Source: Ryuthela nishihirai (lineage: Eukaryota; Arthropoda; Arachnida; Araneae; Heptathelidae). Taken from it: DNA of 64,000 nucleotides. The DNA is taken from contig JAWZYU010000011.1 of the NCBI GenBank assembly GCA_038380435.1, positions 87,086,501 through 87,150,500 of the forward strand. Reading direction: 5' to 3'. The notes under the pieces were generated by a model. The model was not told the DNA's origin. It saw only the letters and a list, made by a program, of their open reading frames with translations, and ran no database searches. The position numbers and the translations under genes are program-made. Below are positions 35,339 to 46,245 of the stretch, in pieces (within the stretch, counting starts at the first letter, position 1; every line of letters starts with the position of its first letter).

Positions 35339-36625
35339 TGTTTGAAGATATATAAATCTATAACACTATTTTACACTGAAAGTCCTTCTTTTAACAATTG
35401 TTGCTGCCCGTGTAATCAAAAGTTTTACAGTTCAATTTTCACTGAAGTCAGCAACAGTCAATGAAAAAAGGCAAACTAATATTCATAAAATTACTGTGTA
35501 ATGTGATACTTATGTATGCCATCTGCTGTGTAATGCCATCCGCTTATTCTGCTCCCACTTCCAGCAGTTGTTATAACTGGTCTGGTTGCTCTCTGATTGC
35601 CTATTACCAAAAGTGTTTTTATTGACTATCTTCCCATTTCTTTTGGCTTTGACACTTATTGGTTTGTGTATGTGACAAAATATTGTTTCACCATATCTTC
35701 CAAATGCAATGGAGAAACTTAATGATTTATGTGTCAAATGAAAGCTTGTGATTCAGTGAGTGGCATAGGCTATAAAAAATTAACCCCCATGCTTTCTTCC
35801 CACTAAAAAGGGGAAATATGAAAACTATTCTTCTGCTGTATCTCCAGAATGTGAATGTCAAAATGACAAGCTATACGCCAAATGAAAACTTCTGACATGA
35901 GGAATATCATAGGCTAAGAAATTTTTATCCACCCCAACCCCCTAGCTTCCTCCCTAAAAAATGAGGGAAATATGAAAATGATTATTCCCTTATACCTCCT
36001 GAATATGAGTGCACAAAGTAACAAGCTATATGTCAAATGAAAGTTTTTGAAGCAGGAAATGCCATAGGCTATAAAAAAAATTAACCCCCCCCCCCAGTCA
36101 TGCTTTCTTCTCCTCTAAAAATGTGAAATGTGAAAGTCATTCTACTATATCTTCTGAATGTGAGGGCTACAGTTATGAATTAGGTGTCAAATGAAAGCTC
36201 ATATAATGACCATCATGAATTATTTCGGATTTTGTCCCCACTATTCCCCCCTGATAAAAGGGAGGTGGATTTTCATGGGGTTCAACGCTAATGTGTCATA
36301 CATCTACAATGTCATGGACTATTTCAAAGATGACTCCAAAAGAGGCTGAGGGGGGGGGGGCAGGAATGTGGTCGATGTTTATATCAAATAAAAGTTTTTA
36401 AGGTAGGTGTTTGTAGTGTCAAAAAAAATTAAAATATCCATCTTCCTATGGGACCCTGAAAAGTAGAAAATAAACCTAAAGCATATTGATGGTGGAATCA
36501 ATCACTGAGTTCGTATTCCCCTCAAAGGAAAATTGGATGCTGATTTACCTACTCAACAAAATTGCCTACTTTGAAATGTATACAAACTACTGTAATTTGA
36601 TAAACCACAGTGTCAACACATTTCA
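35339..36625. mobile_element. Element of ~150-bp tandem units, copy 2, 8-bp flanking repeat
   Basis: Flanked by ATCCCATT on both sides (35331-35338 and 36626-36633) within RTE copy D. Units carrying tgtcaaatgaaagctt or close variants start at about 35732, 35878, 36031 and 36185, spacing ~146-154 bp. The region before the units and the last ~250 bp also match copy 1 at 18090-20040 (for example tcttcctat...aaaagtagaaaat). Ends are TGTTTGAAG... and ...ACACATTTCA, only weakly inverted. The 8-bp duplication would suit a hAT-type mover, but that is inference. Confidence 0.65.
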
Positions 36626-36750
36626 ATCCCATTCTTTGTCAACTTCAGCAGTAAACAAACCACCACTGTAATAATGACTAAATAGCCGATCATAAAATGC
36701 TTTGGCTATATCTGGATCTTTCAGTCTTAAAGATATTCTCTTAACATACT

Positions 36751-37421
36751 TTTTGGAGCATTACAGCTTATTAGGTTTTCAGATAGCTTGGGCCCTAAGC
36801 AATTTCTCTTGCCAATTAAATTAAATGAGAGTTCTTTTCTTATTAGTGGTGTTACTGCAGAAAAGAACTTAGTGATTGTCAATATAAACTTTAAACTTTA
36901 ATTAAATCTTAATAAACTCTGCTCAAGAGAAAAAATAAGAAATCAAAATTATTTCATAAAACAAATAATGTTTATTCAAAAAATCTAGACTTACCAAGAA
37001 TCTTTTCATTGAGCAACTCTTTCCGGGAAAAAAAAAAAACTTCTCACAGTAACTAACTTTCTCACTGATGCTGACTTCTCAACTGTTCACTCATCTGACT
37101 CTACTAAAGTTTGTGGCCTAATATCACTTACTATGCATCTGGTGTGCAAACTGCACAAGCGTAGCAAGCTGGTGGAAGTCACATTTGCATAATATGATGA
37201 TCACACACTTGTGCTAGCTATGATGCAAGAGGGACATGTCCTTCCATGTACATTAGTGGTTGGCAATAAAAAAAATGGAGTTGCTCATACACAACTCTTC
37301 TTGCAGTACAGGCAAGGAGAAATGATAATTCAACTGAAATATAAGGCCCCAAAATAATAATTTTAACATAAATAAAGAAACTGGTTAAGGAAAAGGAAAA
37401 GTGAATTGGTGAACCATCACA
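36751..37421 (-). mobile_element. LTR of Gypsy family 1 in RTE copy D, second
   Basis: Right end is gaaccatcaca as in other copies. The left end is odd: ttttggagcattaca, the reverse complement of the expected TGTAATGCTCC, precedes the normal interior sequence (cagatagcttgggcc). So the outermost ~20 bp seem inverted or rebuilt. RTE sequence resumes as aaccttagcacaac. Confidence 0.7.
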
Positions 37422-37865
37422 AACCTTAGCACAACATTTCTGAAGCTTCAGTTGTATAACACTTTTGACCAGTGAGACCCAATATTGGCTCTCCTATATG
37501 ATCTGGTATTCCTAACCAAACTATCATATTTGCTATTAATTAATATATAATCAATTATATTCCTATGCAACACATCAGGTGAAATCATGTGCATTTATAA
37601 TGTCCCAATGTCTGTAGTACATGTTAGTTATTCTCAAACTATTAAGTTTGCTTACCTCTGTAGGCAGGTGTGGAACTACCAGTGCCAAAAGGACCTAACA
37701 CCCCTGACCAAAGGTCAGAGTTAGTATCAACTTTAGCACTGATTCTGTTACACATTTCAGGGTAGTAATATGTAAAATATTTAAATTAGCTGTGCTTAAA
37801 CCCTGTATAATGAAATAATTCATTATATTAGGAAAGTTTCTTGAAAAAAGCACAAAAAATAAAAG

Positions 37866-37992
37866 GAAAACATTACTTGCCTTCGATATATCACCTGTTG
37901 GTGATATATTGAATAAATGTAGAGGAAAAATTGTCATTAGATGGGTGGGATCTGAACCCATGATGTCCTGATAACATCAATATATCACCAAC
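37866..37992 (-). repeat. SINE-C copy 1 (tRNA-derived fragment)
   Basis: On the minus strand, gttatcaggacatcatgggttcagatccca...ctaatgacaatttttcc aligns with the + strand copy at 39620-39675. The B-box-like gggttcagatccc is present. A local inverted repeat, atatatcacc/ggtgatatat, flanks it. Confidence 0.45.
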
Positions 37993-38270
37993 AGTTGCAT
38001 ACATGTGATTTCATATTATTTCATCATGAATCCTTACTGTTGATTAAAGGCTTTATTAAAAATACCATGCTGTAATGCTCCAAAAGTGCATTTAACTTCT
38101 TCACTTTGGAACTTTTGACTGATCCAAAAACTTCTAATTTACTGGATAGCCTTGGGCACAAGGCAGTTAATCTTGCCGAATAAAGTTAAATAAGGAGTTA
38201 TTAAATATATGATGCATTACTTAGTTAATATGAAAAGAATTCAAAAGATTGTTAAATCATTAAAATTTAA

Positions 38271-38846
38271 TTCTTTACACTTGAAGGTTTTTTTGCTATA
38301 GGGAAGTAGCAACTCGAGTTTTTTTTGCTAAAAAGTTGATGAAGTTGAAAAGAAAAGTTGAAAAGTTTGTTTTTACAATAACATAAAAATAAATCATACA
38401 TAAACAACGTAAAATCAAATTCATCTTCACTGCTACTAATTTCATCATTTGGCTCCATTTTTATAACCACTATGAAAACAGAATAAGTTTAACACTTTAG
38501 CGCCCAAGAATCTTAGAAAAGTGTAGAGGGTAGTAAAGACAAAGAAATAGCACTATTTGGACTAGTCCATTTCAAATCTCGGCCGTTTTGGGCCATTCTG
38601 AGCGTTAAAGGGTTAAAATAATAATTTTAATTAAACACAATGCTGTACTATGAAGTGCACATAGACAATAGATTTACACATCTAAAATGTAAAGAGGAAA
38701 GATATCTGTTTATAAAACAATTATTGTCTCCTCTCGAATGCAAAGGATCTCTGTTTATAAACCAGTTATTGTCGCCTCTCAGTCGGCATTCGAGTTGCTG
38801 CATCAAACCAAGTGGCGACTGACAGTTGCCTCTCAAGTGCAAAGGG
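38271..38846 (-). mobile_element. piggyBac-like non-autonomous element
   Basis: 576-bp insertion between TTAA (38267-38270) and TTAA (38847-38850). Its ends are inverted: left TTCTTTACACTTGAAGG, right (reverse complement) CCCTTTGCACTTGAGAGG. TTAA targets and CCCTTT-type ends are diagnostic of piggyBac. On the minus strand an ATG near 38458 opens MEPNDEISSSEDEFDF, an acidic start like many piggyBac transposase N-termini, which then runs into unrelated sequence. The transposase domain is gone, so this is an internal deletion derivative. It also carries a smaller TTAA element (38493-38612). Confidence 0.78.
38493..38612. mobile_element. 120-bp TTAA-flanked MITE nested in the piggyBac-like element
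   Basis: Flanked by TTAA at 38489-38492 and 38613-38616. Ends CACTTTAGCGCCCA and (reverse complement) CCCTTTAACGCTCA match at 11 of 14 positions. It lies upstream of the residual transposase ATG on the minus strand. Probably a different piggyBac-type MITE family. No coding content. Confidence 0.6.
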
Positions 38847-39585
38847 TTAAATCTAATCAAAATCAATTTATCCTGCTGAAGAGAAATATTTTGAAAAGTC
38901 AAAATGTTTCATAAAGCAAAGTTCATTTCCAAAAAAATCTTGACTCACCAAATAAACTTCTATACAAAATATTCTGAGCAACTAAAGCTCACTTAAACAA
39001 CATCTCCAAAACTGACAATCTTTTCAACTAACATCGTCTCAACTACCTTCATTCTCAAATTGCAACTCCAAACTAACTTATCTCAATTAACATCATCTCA
39101 ACCAGATCTCTACTAACTCCATGACCTAACGTCTCTTACATTACATGCAGCGTGCAGCTGACGTGTGTGTTGCACACTGGGAAGTACATTTGCATAAACT
39201 TACTATAGCATGCTCGCTCTAGCTATGATGCAAGAGGAGGTGTGTCTGTCAATCTATGCATGCAATACTATACACTACCACTATGAGTGCAATAGTGGCT
39301 GTCAATCAAAAGTCGGAGTTGTACATGCGCAACTCCTTTAGCAGACTTGGGCCAGGAAAAGTGATGATGCCAATTGATAAATATAATGTAAATAAAGTAA
39401 AACTGGTTAAGTAAAAGTGAATGGGTGGATCATCACAATGCCTCTTGACGTTTGATATGGGCTGGTTGTGTGCACTAACCTGGAAAGTGCCTTCTAGACC
39501 AGAGTCTTCAGTTACAGTCAGATACATTACCAATGACTAGCTCTATGGTATAATGCTTAAAGCCACCAATAGAGGATGATTGTTC

Positions 39586-39680
39586 ATTAGCCAGTAGCTC
39601 AGTTGTCAGAACTCCTGACATGCTATCAGGAGGTCATGGATTTGGATACCATTTGGCTAATGACATTTTTCCTTCTAAAT
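39586..39680 (+). repeat. SINE-C copy 2 (tRNA-derived)
   Basis: tRNA-like: A-box region tagctcagttgtcaga, a stem-loop cctga catgcta tcagg (loop centre TGC), and a degraded B box (catggatttggatacca). It is followed by ctaatgacatttttcc, which is also found in the 37866-37992 copy. The acceptor stem is not paired, so this is not a functional tRNA gene. Confidence 0.5.
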
Positions 39681-41507
39681 TTATTAAAATATAACTTGTT
39701 TGCAGAGTCAATCGCTACCTAGATTTTAAATTGAAAAACTAATCATGTATAAACTTTAAATCTGCTGTTACATTAGAACTTTGAAATAATTTTATTCATT
39801 TTCAGCAAAGTTTTACATTCAAATGTTTATCACATTTAAGCAGTTATTTTTATTACTTTTCAAAGTGTGAGCAGTAATTCCCTTGCTTTCATTTGTCACC
39901 ATCAGCAAACTGCCATTCATCAGAAAAATGCCATTTTTTGCTTTGTTATGCATTATCTGGTTTTAGAAATTATATAAGATTTTATTTCATTGGTAATAAA
40001 GAGAATTATAAATTTCAAGACATTATGATGAGTATACAGGTACACGATAGAGATAAGCATTCTTGGAAGCAAATCTAAACTAAACCATATAGCATTAAAA
40101 CACATTATTTGCAAATGCCAATGCATTGATATAATTACTGTTATTCAACTAATTCACATTTTAATCAAATTCCTAAATGTAATTGCAGTAGTTTCTTGTA
40201 AAAATTAGTGTAAAATTGCACAAACCTTAGTGTTGTATTCATTCTAAAATTTCTTTTTTTCTGGTTTTTGAAACCTGATAGTGCATAGCAAAGCAAAAAC
40301 TTTTAAATAGTTTTATTTAATGTCTTTATTTTGAAATAAAACTGCACCCTATTTTGTTCTTGTGTTTACTCAGAGAAAGTATAATTAGGCTATCAGCCAG
40401 TAAATGATGGATATACATCACAGACTGACAGTCTTTTGGGGCTTTGCCCAAATCACACTCCAACCAGCAAACTACTGTAATAGAAAAAAAGTGCTGATAG
40501 CTTATTTCAACATGGTAAATGATAGCCACCCATGACACTACTGAATATAAAAACAAGATATAGTTACAAATGTGCATGTCAAATGTGTTTCATTATATCA
40601 CAGCAGTATTGTATGGTAGATGTGAAAGATTACATGCATGCAGAGTAATATTCAGTCCTTTCTTTCAAAGCTACATTAGTGCATCTATTTTTTGTACATC
40701 AACCAACAGCTAACATGATTGCTTATTATTTTTGCATACAGCCCTAATTTATAACTTTCTGATTATTTTCTGAAATATGCTGTGTGCACATCTATTATAA
40801 ATATATATTTTAAAATACATGTATAATAAATGGTATGGATGTCTTTGGCACCACACCAATTTTGCCTGTCCTGGATGCAATGCTTCGAGAATACTGGAGA
40901 TTGAAACCAGGACCATCAGCCTACAAAGCCAATATCCTTTCTAGTTGCTCAAATAGCTCATTCCTTGTTCTCATAATAGTAAATACTGCCACCATAGAAA
41001 GCATATAGTGGTAATAAACAACAGTATAATTAATGTAAGCAATAGCTAAAATGTTAAGCATTGCACCCAACTCTAGCAGGGTACCACCACTATGGTATGT
41101 TCATGATAAAACTAGGAAATTACAAGAAAGTAGTTAGGTATTTTGTAAATTCTTATGCATTGTAATTAATGAATGCTACATTTATTGAAAACCAGGATAA
41201 TCCATAATTATTAATATTTCAGGGGGGAGGGGAGGGGAAATCAAACTACTGAGTATACAATATCAATAATGCTTTAATGCCTATTTTGATATAGCTTAGT
41301 AGTAGTAAAAATAAAGACAAGTTTTGTGTTGGCAGAAATTAATGAGAAATAAATATGTGTTAACTCATTATTGTTTTGAAAACCATAATTAAGATGGCAC
41401 TAGTTTTAAGTTAATAAAATACAAAAACATTGCAAAAAAAAATTTTGTAATTATAATTCTGCATGTCTAAACTTGCAGCAATTAATAAAACCTTTTCTTT
41501 TGTACAG
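39681..41507. other. No gene seen; last part of the intron
   Basis: AT-rich. A weak tRNA-like block on the minus strand lies at about 40890-40965 (gagctatttgagcaac...tttcaatctcc complement). Otherwise nothing recognised up to the acceptor at 41507. Confidence 0.5.
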
Positions 41508-41682
41508 ATTCTATTATAGAACAGCATCTCATATGGTGCACATCATTGCAGTCTCTACAGTTCTCTTCGGTTTGCAGTCTGTATTTAGAATACTGTATTT
41601 CATTTGTGCTGTATTCATTATGGTCAGTGTGCAGCAATTAGCTGCATTATCAGTTGGACTATATCCAAACAAACTTGACTGA
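41508..41682 (+). CDS. PGAP1: PGAP1-like GPI inositol-deacylase, last coding exon
   Basis: After the acceptor ttttgtacag, the exon completes an arginine codon and reads FYYRTASHMVHIIAVSTVLF, then GLQSVFRILYFICAVFIMVS and VQQLAALSVGLYPNKLD before TGA at 41680-41682. It encodes two hydrophobic helices and a short tail, fitting the end of the multi-spanning C-terminal domain of PGAP1, which sits in the ER membrane. Joined to the previous exon it gives the last 144 residues. The split codon and matching phase argue that both belong to one gene. Repeats are absent from the exon itself. A different polytopic membrane protein remains possible. Confidence 0.72.
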
Positions 41683-42267
41683 CTAGTTTTGTTAGCATTA
41701 CAATTAGTAATTTCTAGCAATAAGATTATTAAGTATTAAAAACGTGTTGCACAATGCAAAGCAGCATAAATGTTGTATAAAAGAAACATACCAACCGTAT
41801 TTTTGGAACTGTGAAAAATGTTGCACTACTGCAACAGCAGTGACTGAATTTCGAAATTTTTCCAAAATACTGAACATTCCTTTTTGTCAAATTGCTTAGA
41901 TTTTAAATATAAAATAGAATTATAAAAATATCTAGCTTCTTCTGTTAATATTTGTAGATTATGACCAGCTAGTAAATGTAAACACACTATTTAATTTCAG
42001 AGTTTATACTATTAATAGCAATTATTGTATATTTATATAGATCAAGTGTTATCAAACTTTTGAAGCTGGCAAACTCTTTGTTAAAAAATGCATCAGCATA
42101 TCTATAAAAACAGCCGTTAATATTAAATTATTATATATTTAATTATTATTAAAAATAATAGAAGTATTTATTTCTTTGGCATTAATGAAGAATAATATTT
42201 GTGAATTGGAAACACAGGTTTTGATCCATATTCAGTATTGATCTGCTTTTACTGTTAATCTAATTGT

Positions 42268-42273
42268 AATAAA
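42268..42273 (+). promoter_or_regulatory. Candidate polyadenylation signal
   Basis: AATAAA, 586 bases after the PGAP1-like stop codon, followed by a T-rich stretch with tgtgtctgtagtg about 25-35 bases later. Plausible but unproven. Confidence 0.35.
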
Positions 42274-42905
42274 TCTGTTATATAGACAACTTGTGTCTGT
42301 AGTGTACTTAAATGCTTGGCTCCCAGTTTATACTTTGTTTCAATGTGTTGTTTTGTTTTTCATTCAATTAGAGCAAATACATAGAGAAAATGTTTACTTT
42401 TAATGACCCTACCCTAAATATATATTTACCAACAATCATCAGACATAAGTACTAATGATTACTGTTTAATAATTAACTGTATAATTCCTCTACTGAATTC
42501 TCAGAGAAAGCAAGATTCAAGGAAGTCAAAATCTTGATTTTTTAAACTCTAAATAAATAATGAAGTGTGAGGTGATCCGGTGTCTAAACCTTTCACCTCA
42601 TAAGTTAAACTTGGTACACTAATATCTCCCATATCGAGATTTTAAAATGTGAATTATTGAGATGAATAATTTTTAAGTTATAACTTTCAGAAACAAGCCT
42701 GGTTTAGACATTTTCGGGCCCTAGTCACAAAGTTATATACGCAGCCCCTACACTTCAATTAATGTATAGATATGAATATATATATATGTAATTTAGAATA
42801 CATAATCGCATAAAATTTCAAAAAAAATGAAAAAAAATATTTGATATTTTGTTAGGTCAAAACACTTAAAATGAAAACTTTGGTGCACCAAAATAATAAC
42901 TTTTT

Positions 42906-42955
42906 CTTCCGACCTGCTAAAGTCGGAAGTCTTTTTTCTTCGACCTGCTAAAGTC
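42906..42955. repeat. Two hairpins sharing CGACCTGCTAAAGTCG
   Basis: cttccgac-ctgctaaa-gtcggaag forms an 8-bp perfect stem. Some 30 bases on, cgac-ctgctaaa-gtcg repeats the loop and inner stem. They flank a T-rich linker. Purpose unknown. Confidence 0.5.
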
Positions 42956-44349
42956 GTTAATTAAGTCATTATAATTTTGATATTATGTATTATTTTTTTT
43001 ATATGTACAAAATTGCCAAAGCATTCAATTTTTGCTCTACGAGTATGCTTCAAGAATGATTTTTAACAATTTTCGGTATGGAAAATGGACACTCTCCTTC
43101 AGCGTTACTCATTGGCATAACTAAAAATAATCTCATTTATTTCAACATTTGAGAAGGAAAAAATAAATTTTATATCGTGAATAAGTTCTATGAGGCAGTT
43201 TTTAGATCTGATTTCGACAAAATATCAAATGGTTCAATATCTGCTTCCAATTCAGCGACTTTCAAAATTCGAATCACTGTTATAAGATTCTGCAATTTTT
43301 TTAAAATATATAATTGTAATTTTCTTTATTATAATAAAACATCTCATCAAATTTTGTTTACGTCCCTATAAAATTGGCTTCTTCTGCCCGTATCGTAAAT
43401 AATTTTATCACCACAGCAAAAGAATATTAATTTTAAAATCATCTATCTTCTAATTTTACACCAATCATCAAATTTGTACCAAAAAATAGCCTTCTAGTAA
43501 TTTCTCTTTGATTTATTTTTATAGATATTATTGGATAGTTTTTTCAGTTTTCAACATCGTCAAAGTTACATTGAGTATTTTGAATTGAGTATTTTGAATA
43601 TAAACACAATTAAACTATTATGCAATGACAGAGCTATTAATAATTATCCTGTTGATCAATGGTTCCAACTTTTTGGGTGAATGCCCCATTTTAACAAGCA
43701 TTATTCTTTTAACCATCCCTTCAAGGAGATGTTAATGTAAGAAATATTCGATATTCTGTTTAATCTATTTGCAAAAAAAAAAAACTCAAGGAAAAAAGTG
43801 ATAAATAAAAAAAGTGCTAAAGTTACCCCCCTCCCCTTTAATCGTTGAAAGCTGGGAATTGAAAAATGATAAAACTTTCACAAATCGAAGTTCAAGTTTT
43901 TGAGGAAAATGCCATGTTTAACTGAAAGTCAATAAAATAGATAATAAAGCAGTTGTAGTTTTTCAGGATATAGAAATTTGGGATATCCTACCTCTTATAT
44001 TTTATCTGCAACTAGGAAAGAATAAACATAAACTACAAAATTATCAATAAATTTGTGAAGTTTAGAATAAGTGTTATGATCAAAGGATAAGTGTTATGTT
44101 CAAAGAAATAAAATACCTTTTCTAGTTAAGTTTCTTCAATATAAATTACTTCTTTGCAAGCATAAATTCCTATAACCTTGAAAAAAAAATTAGTTTCGAT
44201 GCCTCTTTTAATAAATATTAAATTCAGCAACCCTTAAAAATGTCTTGGATATGCACCTGTACATGCGGGTAACAATTGCAAGAATACGTGATGTGCAACA
44301 TATAAGTAAACAAGGGACATTCTGGAAGGCCGAGACGAACTGATGATAA

Positions 44350-44550
44350 TAAAAAAAAATAAATAATATAAATACCCCCTCAAGCAGCTGCTTGCCACAG
44401 AGGTCTGACAGGAGCCTGTCAATTTATATGCCATAGTAGAAGGTCTGAGAGGATGGCAGGACCTCAGTAGAAAAACGACACAGACAGTCATGCCTTACTC
44501 GGGGCGCGAAGATCAGTAGCCAAAGCGCGCTAACCACTCGGCCATGGGAC
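44350..44550 (-). repeat. SINE-A copy 4
   Basis: Minus-strand copy with A-rich tail at left and head complement ...agcgcgctaaccactcggccatgggac at right, giving a well preserved A box. The B box is deleted (ctcggggcgcgaagatcagtagcc), so this copy cannot be transcribed normally. Confidence 0.85.
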
Positions 44551-45275
44551 CGCTAGAAGTGCTGCAAAAGCGATTATAGGTCTTCATACGATCTGCGAAA
44601 ATTTCTGTAAGGCAATGTCCACATGAGAATGGTATCTGTAAAAACCAGTAATCATTGCATTTTACGGCATTTGAAATGGAAATCGTACATACCTAGACTG
44701 GCCCCCTACCTCCCAATGCTAGTAAGAGTAATAGAGGCAAAAAATTCTAACACTTATTTATATTTCATTATCTTTCAAGAACAATTTTAAAGGCATCGAA
44801 ACGAAGAGGGAAACACTATACTGCATTAGATCGTCTCTTGCCGCCCCCCCCCCCCCTCCTTTTAAATTTTTTACATTTTTCCGGCTCAATTGTGTTTCTT
44901 GCCCCTCTCGCCCAACAAATTTTTTTTCCAGATCCAGGCTGTGTGTGCAATGAACGAAAATGATCCAGATCGTCGACTTGAATTTTGTGAGTGGTGTTTG
45001 CACATTGTACTTATTAAAATATATGTTAATTAATTGTGTTCATAGTTTATTGAAATTACTCTGTATAATTGTGGCGATAACTCTTTTCAGTATTTCCCTC
45101 CAGTAGTCGAGTGCTACTATAAGAGACTAAAACTTATAGTTCTAGCAATAAAAGCATGCGTAGATGACATTGGTCCAATAAGGTCTCATGTTTCAATAGT
45201 TTGTAAAAAATATTTTCCCATCACTGATTCCTTGAGACAATTGTATATTTTGCTGGGGGCAAAAATTTACATATA
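44551..45275. other. No gene seen
   Basis: Mixed sequence with a C run near 44845-44858. No protein or RNA recognised. Confidence 0.5.
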
Positions 45276-45465
45276 CACTGAAGAGCCAAAACATTATGAC
45301 CACCTGCCTAATATGATGTTGGTACTCCACGTGCTGTCAAAACAGCTCTGACCCAGCGAGGCATGAATGCTACAAGATTTCTAAAGGTGTCTTGTGGTAT
45401 CTGGTATCAACATGTTACCAGCAGATCCTTTAACTCTTGTAAATTACGTGGTTGAGTTGCCGCAG
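45276..45465 (-). pseudogene. Tc1-like transposase C-terminal relic with terminal repeat
   Basis: The left end, CACTGAAGAGCCAAAACATTA, follows TA and is a Tc1-type terminal repeat. On the minus strand the sequence translates as NLQELKDLLVTC, stop, YQIPQDTFRNLVAFMPRWVR and AVLTARGVPTSY followed by a stop, the characteristic end of a Tc1-like transposase. The rest of the gene is absent; a minisatellite begins shortly after. Confidence 0.78.
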
Positions 45466-45659
45466 ATCGGATATACTATTCCGACACAAACCACAGCAAG
45501 GGGACGGTCATAAGTCTCCAGTCTGCAGGGCGCCATTTAGCGAAGTATGAAGGAACTGGGAAACTGTAAGACATGTAAAAAACACAAAGGGAATTTCCTG
45601 TTTTGTTTCAAAGTAGGGGATTATTAGCTCTGAGGGGGATGTTGCCTCCTAAAAACGGA

Positions 45660-46245
45660 GAAATTCGAAGCGACTGTAAAATCCAGGTGAATTGTAAAAA
45701 TTAAGATTTTTTTTTTTGTAAAATTAAGATAGAAGTTAATGAAATCTAGACAACTTGGCAATATCTAGGGTAGTTGTCAAAATCGAGGCAACTTGGCAAA
45801 ATTCGAATCCACGTGGTAAAATACAGGCGAGTTGTGAAAATTGGAATTGGTTTTGTGAAAATACTGAGAGTTGACAAAATTCAAAGTGACTTAATAAAAT
45901 TCAGGTGAGATGTAATTTTTTCTGTGAAATTATGACAAGTTGGCAAAAACTACGGTATTTGGTAAAATTCGGAGCCACTTGGTAAAATGCAGGCGAGTTG
46001 TGAAAATTTGGCTTGGGGTTTTTTTTTCCTAAATTTACTGCGAGTTGACAAAATCGAGGCAACTTTGCAAAATTCGAAGCCACTTTGTAAAATACAGGTA
46101 AGTTGTGAAAATTGGGATTGGTTTGGCGAAATTAAAGAGAGTTTGGGAAAATTGAGAGAAAGGGTAAAATGTTGTATAGGGAGGGAAATTCAAATGGACT
46201 TGTTAAAATTCAGGTGAAATGAAAAAATAAGTTGTTTTTTTTATT
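45660..46245. repeat. Minisatellite of ~20-bp units
   Basis: Degenerate repeats of the form gagttgtgaaaattgg / cacttggtaaaattcgaag / gcaacttggcaaaat, arranged in higher-order units of about 100 bp starting aggcgagttgtgaaaatt (about 45828, 45989, 46095). Chance ORFs on both strands (45901-46083, 45987-46217) are repeats read through. Confidence 0.65.

Larger units (their letters stand above)
33099..37743 (-). mobile_element. RTE-type LINE, copy D, with four insertions
   Basis: Pieces co-linear with copies B and E: 33099-33160 and 33398-33854 (RT, YADD side to mid-palm), 34610-35338 (RT start and linker), 36626-36750 and 37422-37743 (linker and endonuclease C-terminal part). Between them sit a hAT-like MITE (33161-33397), a solo LTR (33855-34609), a ~150-bp-unit element (35339-36625) and another LTR (36751-37421). 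It is truncated at both ends relative to the full element. The frame is destroyed. Confidence 0.82.
38070..39437 (-). mobile_element. Solo LTR of Gypsy family 1 with 4-bp TSD
   Basis: Starts TGTAATGCTCC and ends CATCACA; flanked by ATGC at 38066-38069 and 39438-39441. The LTR itself accounts for ~790 bp; the rest is a TTAA-flanked insertion (38271-38846). The 4-bp TSD matches that of the solo LTR at 1244-1946. Confidence 0.82.
20752..41507 (+). other. Intron of the PGAP1-like gene (20,756 bp)
   Basis: GT at 20752-20753 (gtaag) and a polypyrimidine tract plus AG at 41506-41507 (ccttttcttttgtacag). The upstream exon ends with two bases of a codon (AG) and the downstream exon begins with A, giving an arginine codon and an uninterrupted frame. 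Most of the intron is nested transposons, described individually. Confidence 0.75.
41683..44349. other. 3' UTR then intergenic; no other gene seen
   Basis: Directly after the stop, AT-rich sequence likely forms the 3' UTR. The end is not determinable, but an AATAAA lies at 42268-42273. From about 42300 to 44349 I see no coding segment. Two hairpins near 42906-42955 and long A/T runs are the only structures noted. Confidence 0.5.

Noticed and set aside
45901..46217. Open frames on both strands at 46 kb
   Set aside because: They arise from reading through a 20-bp minisatellite; no codon or motif support.
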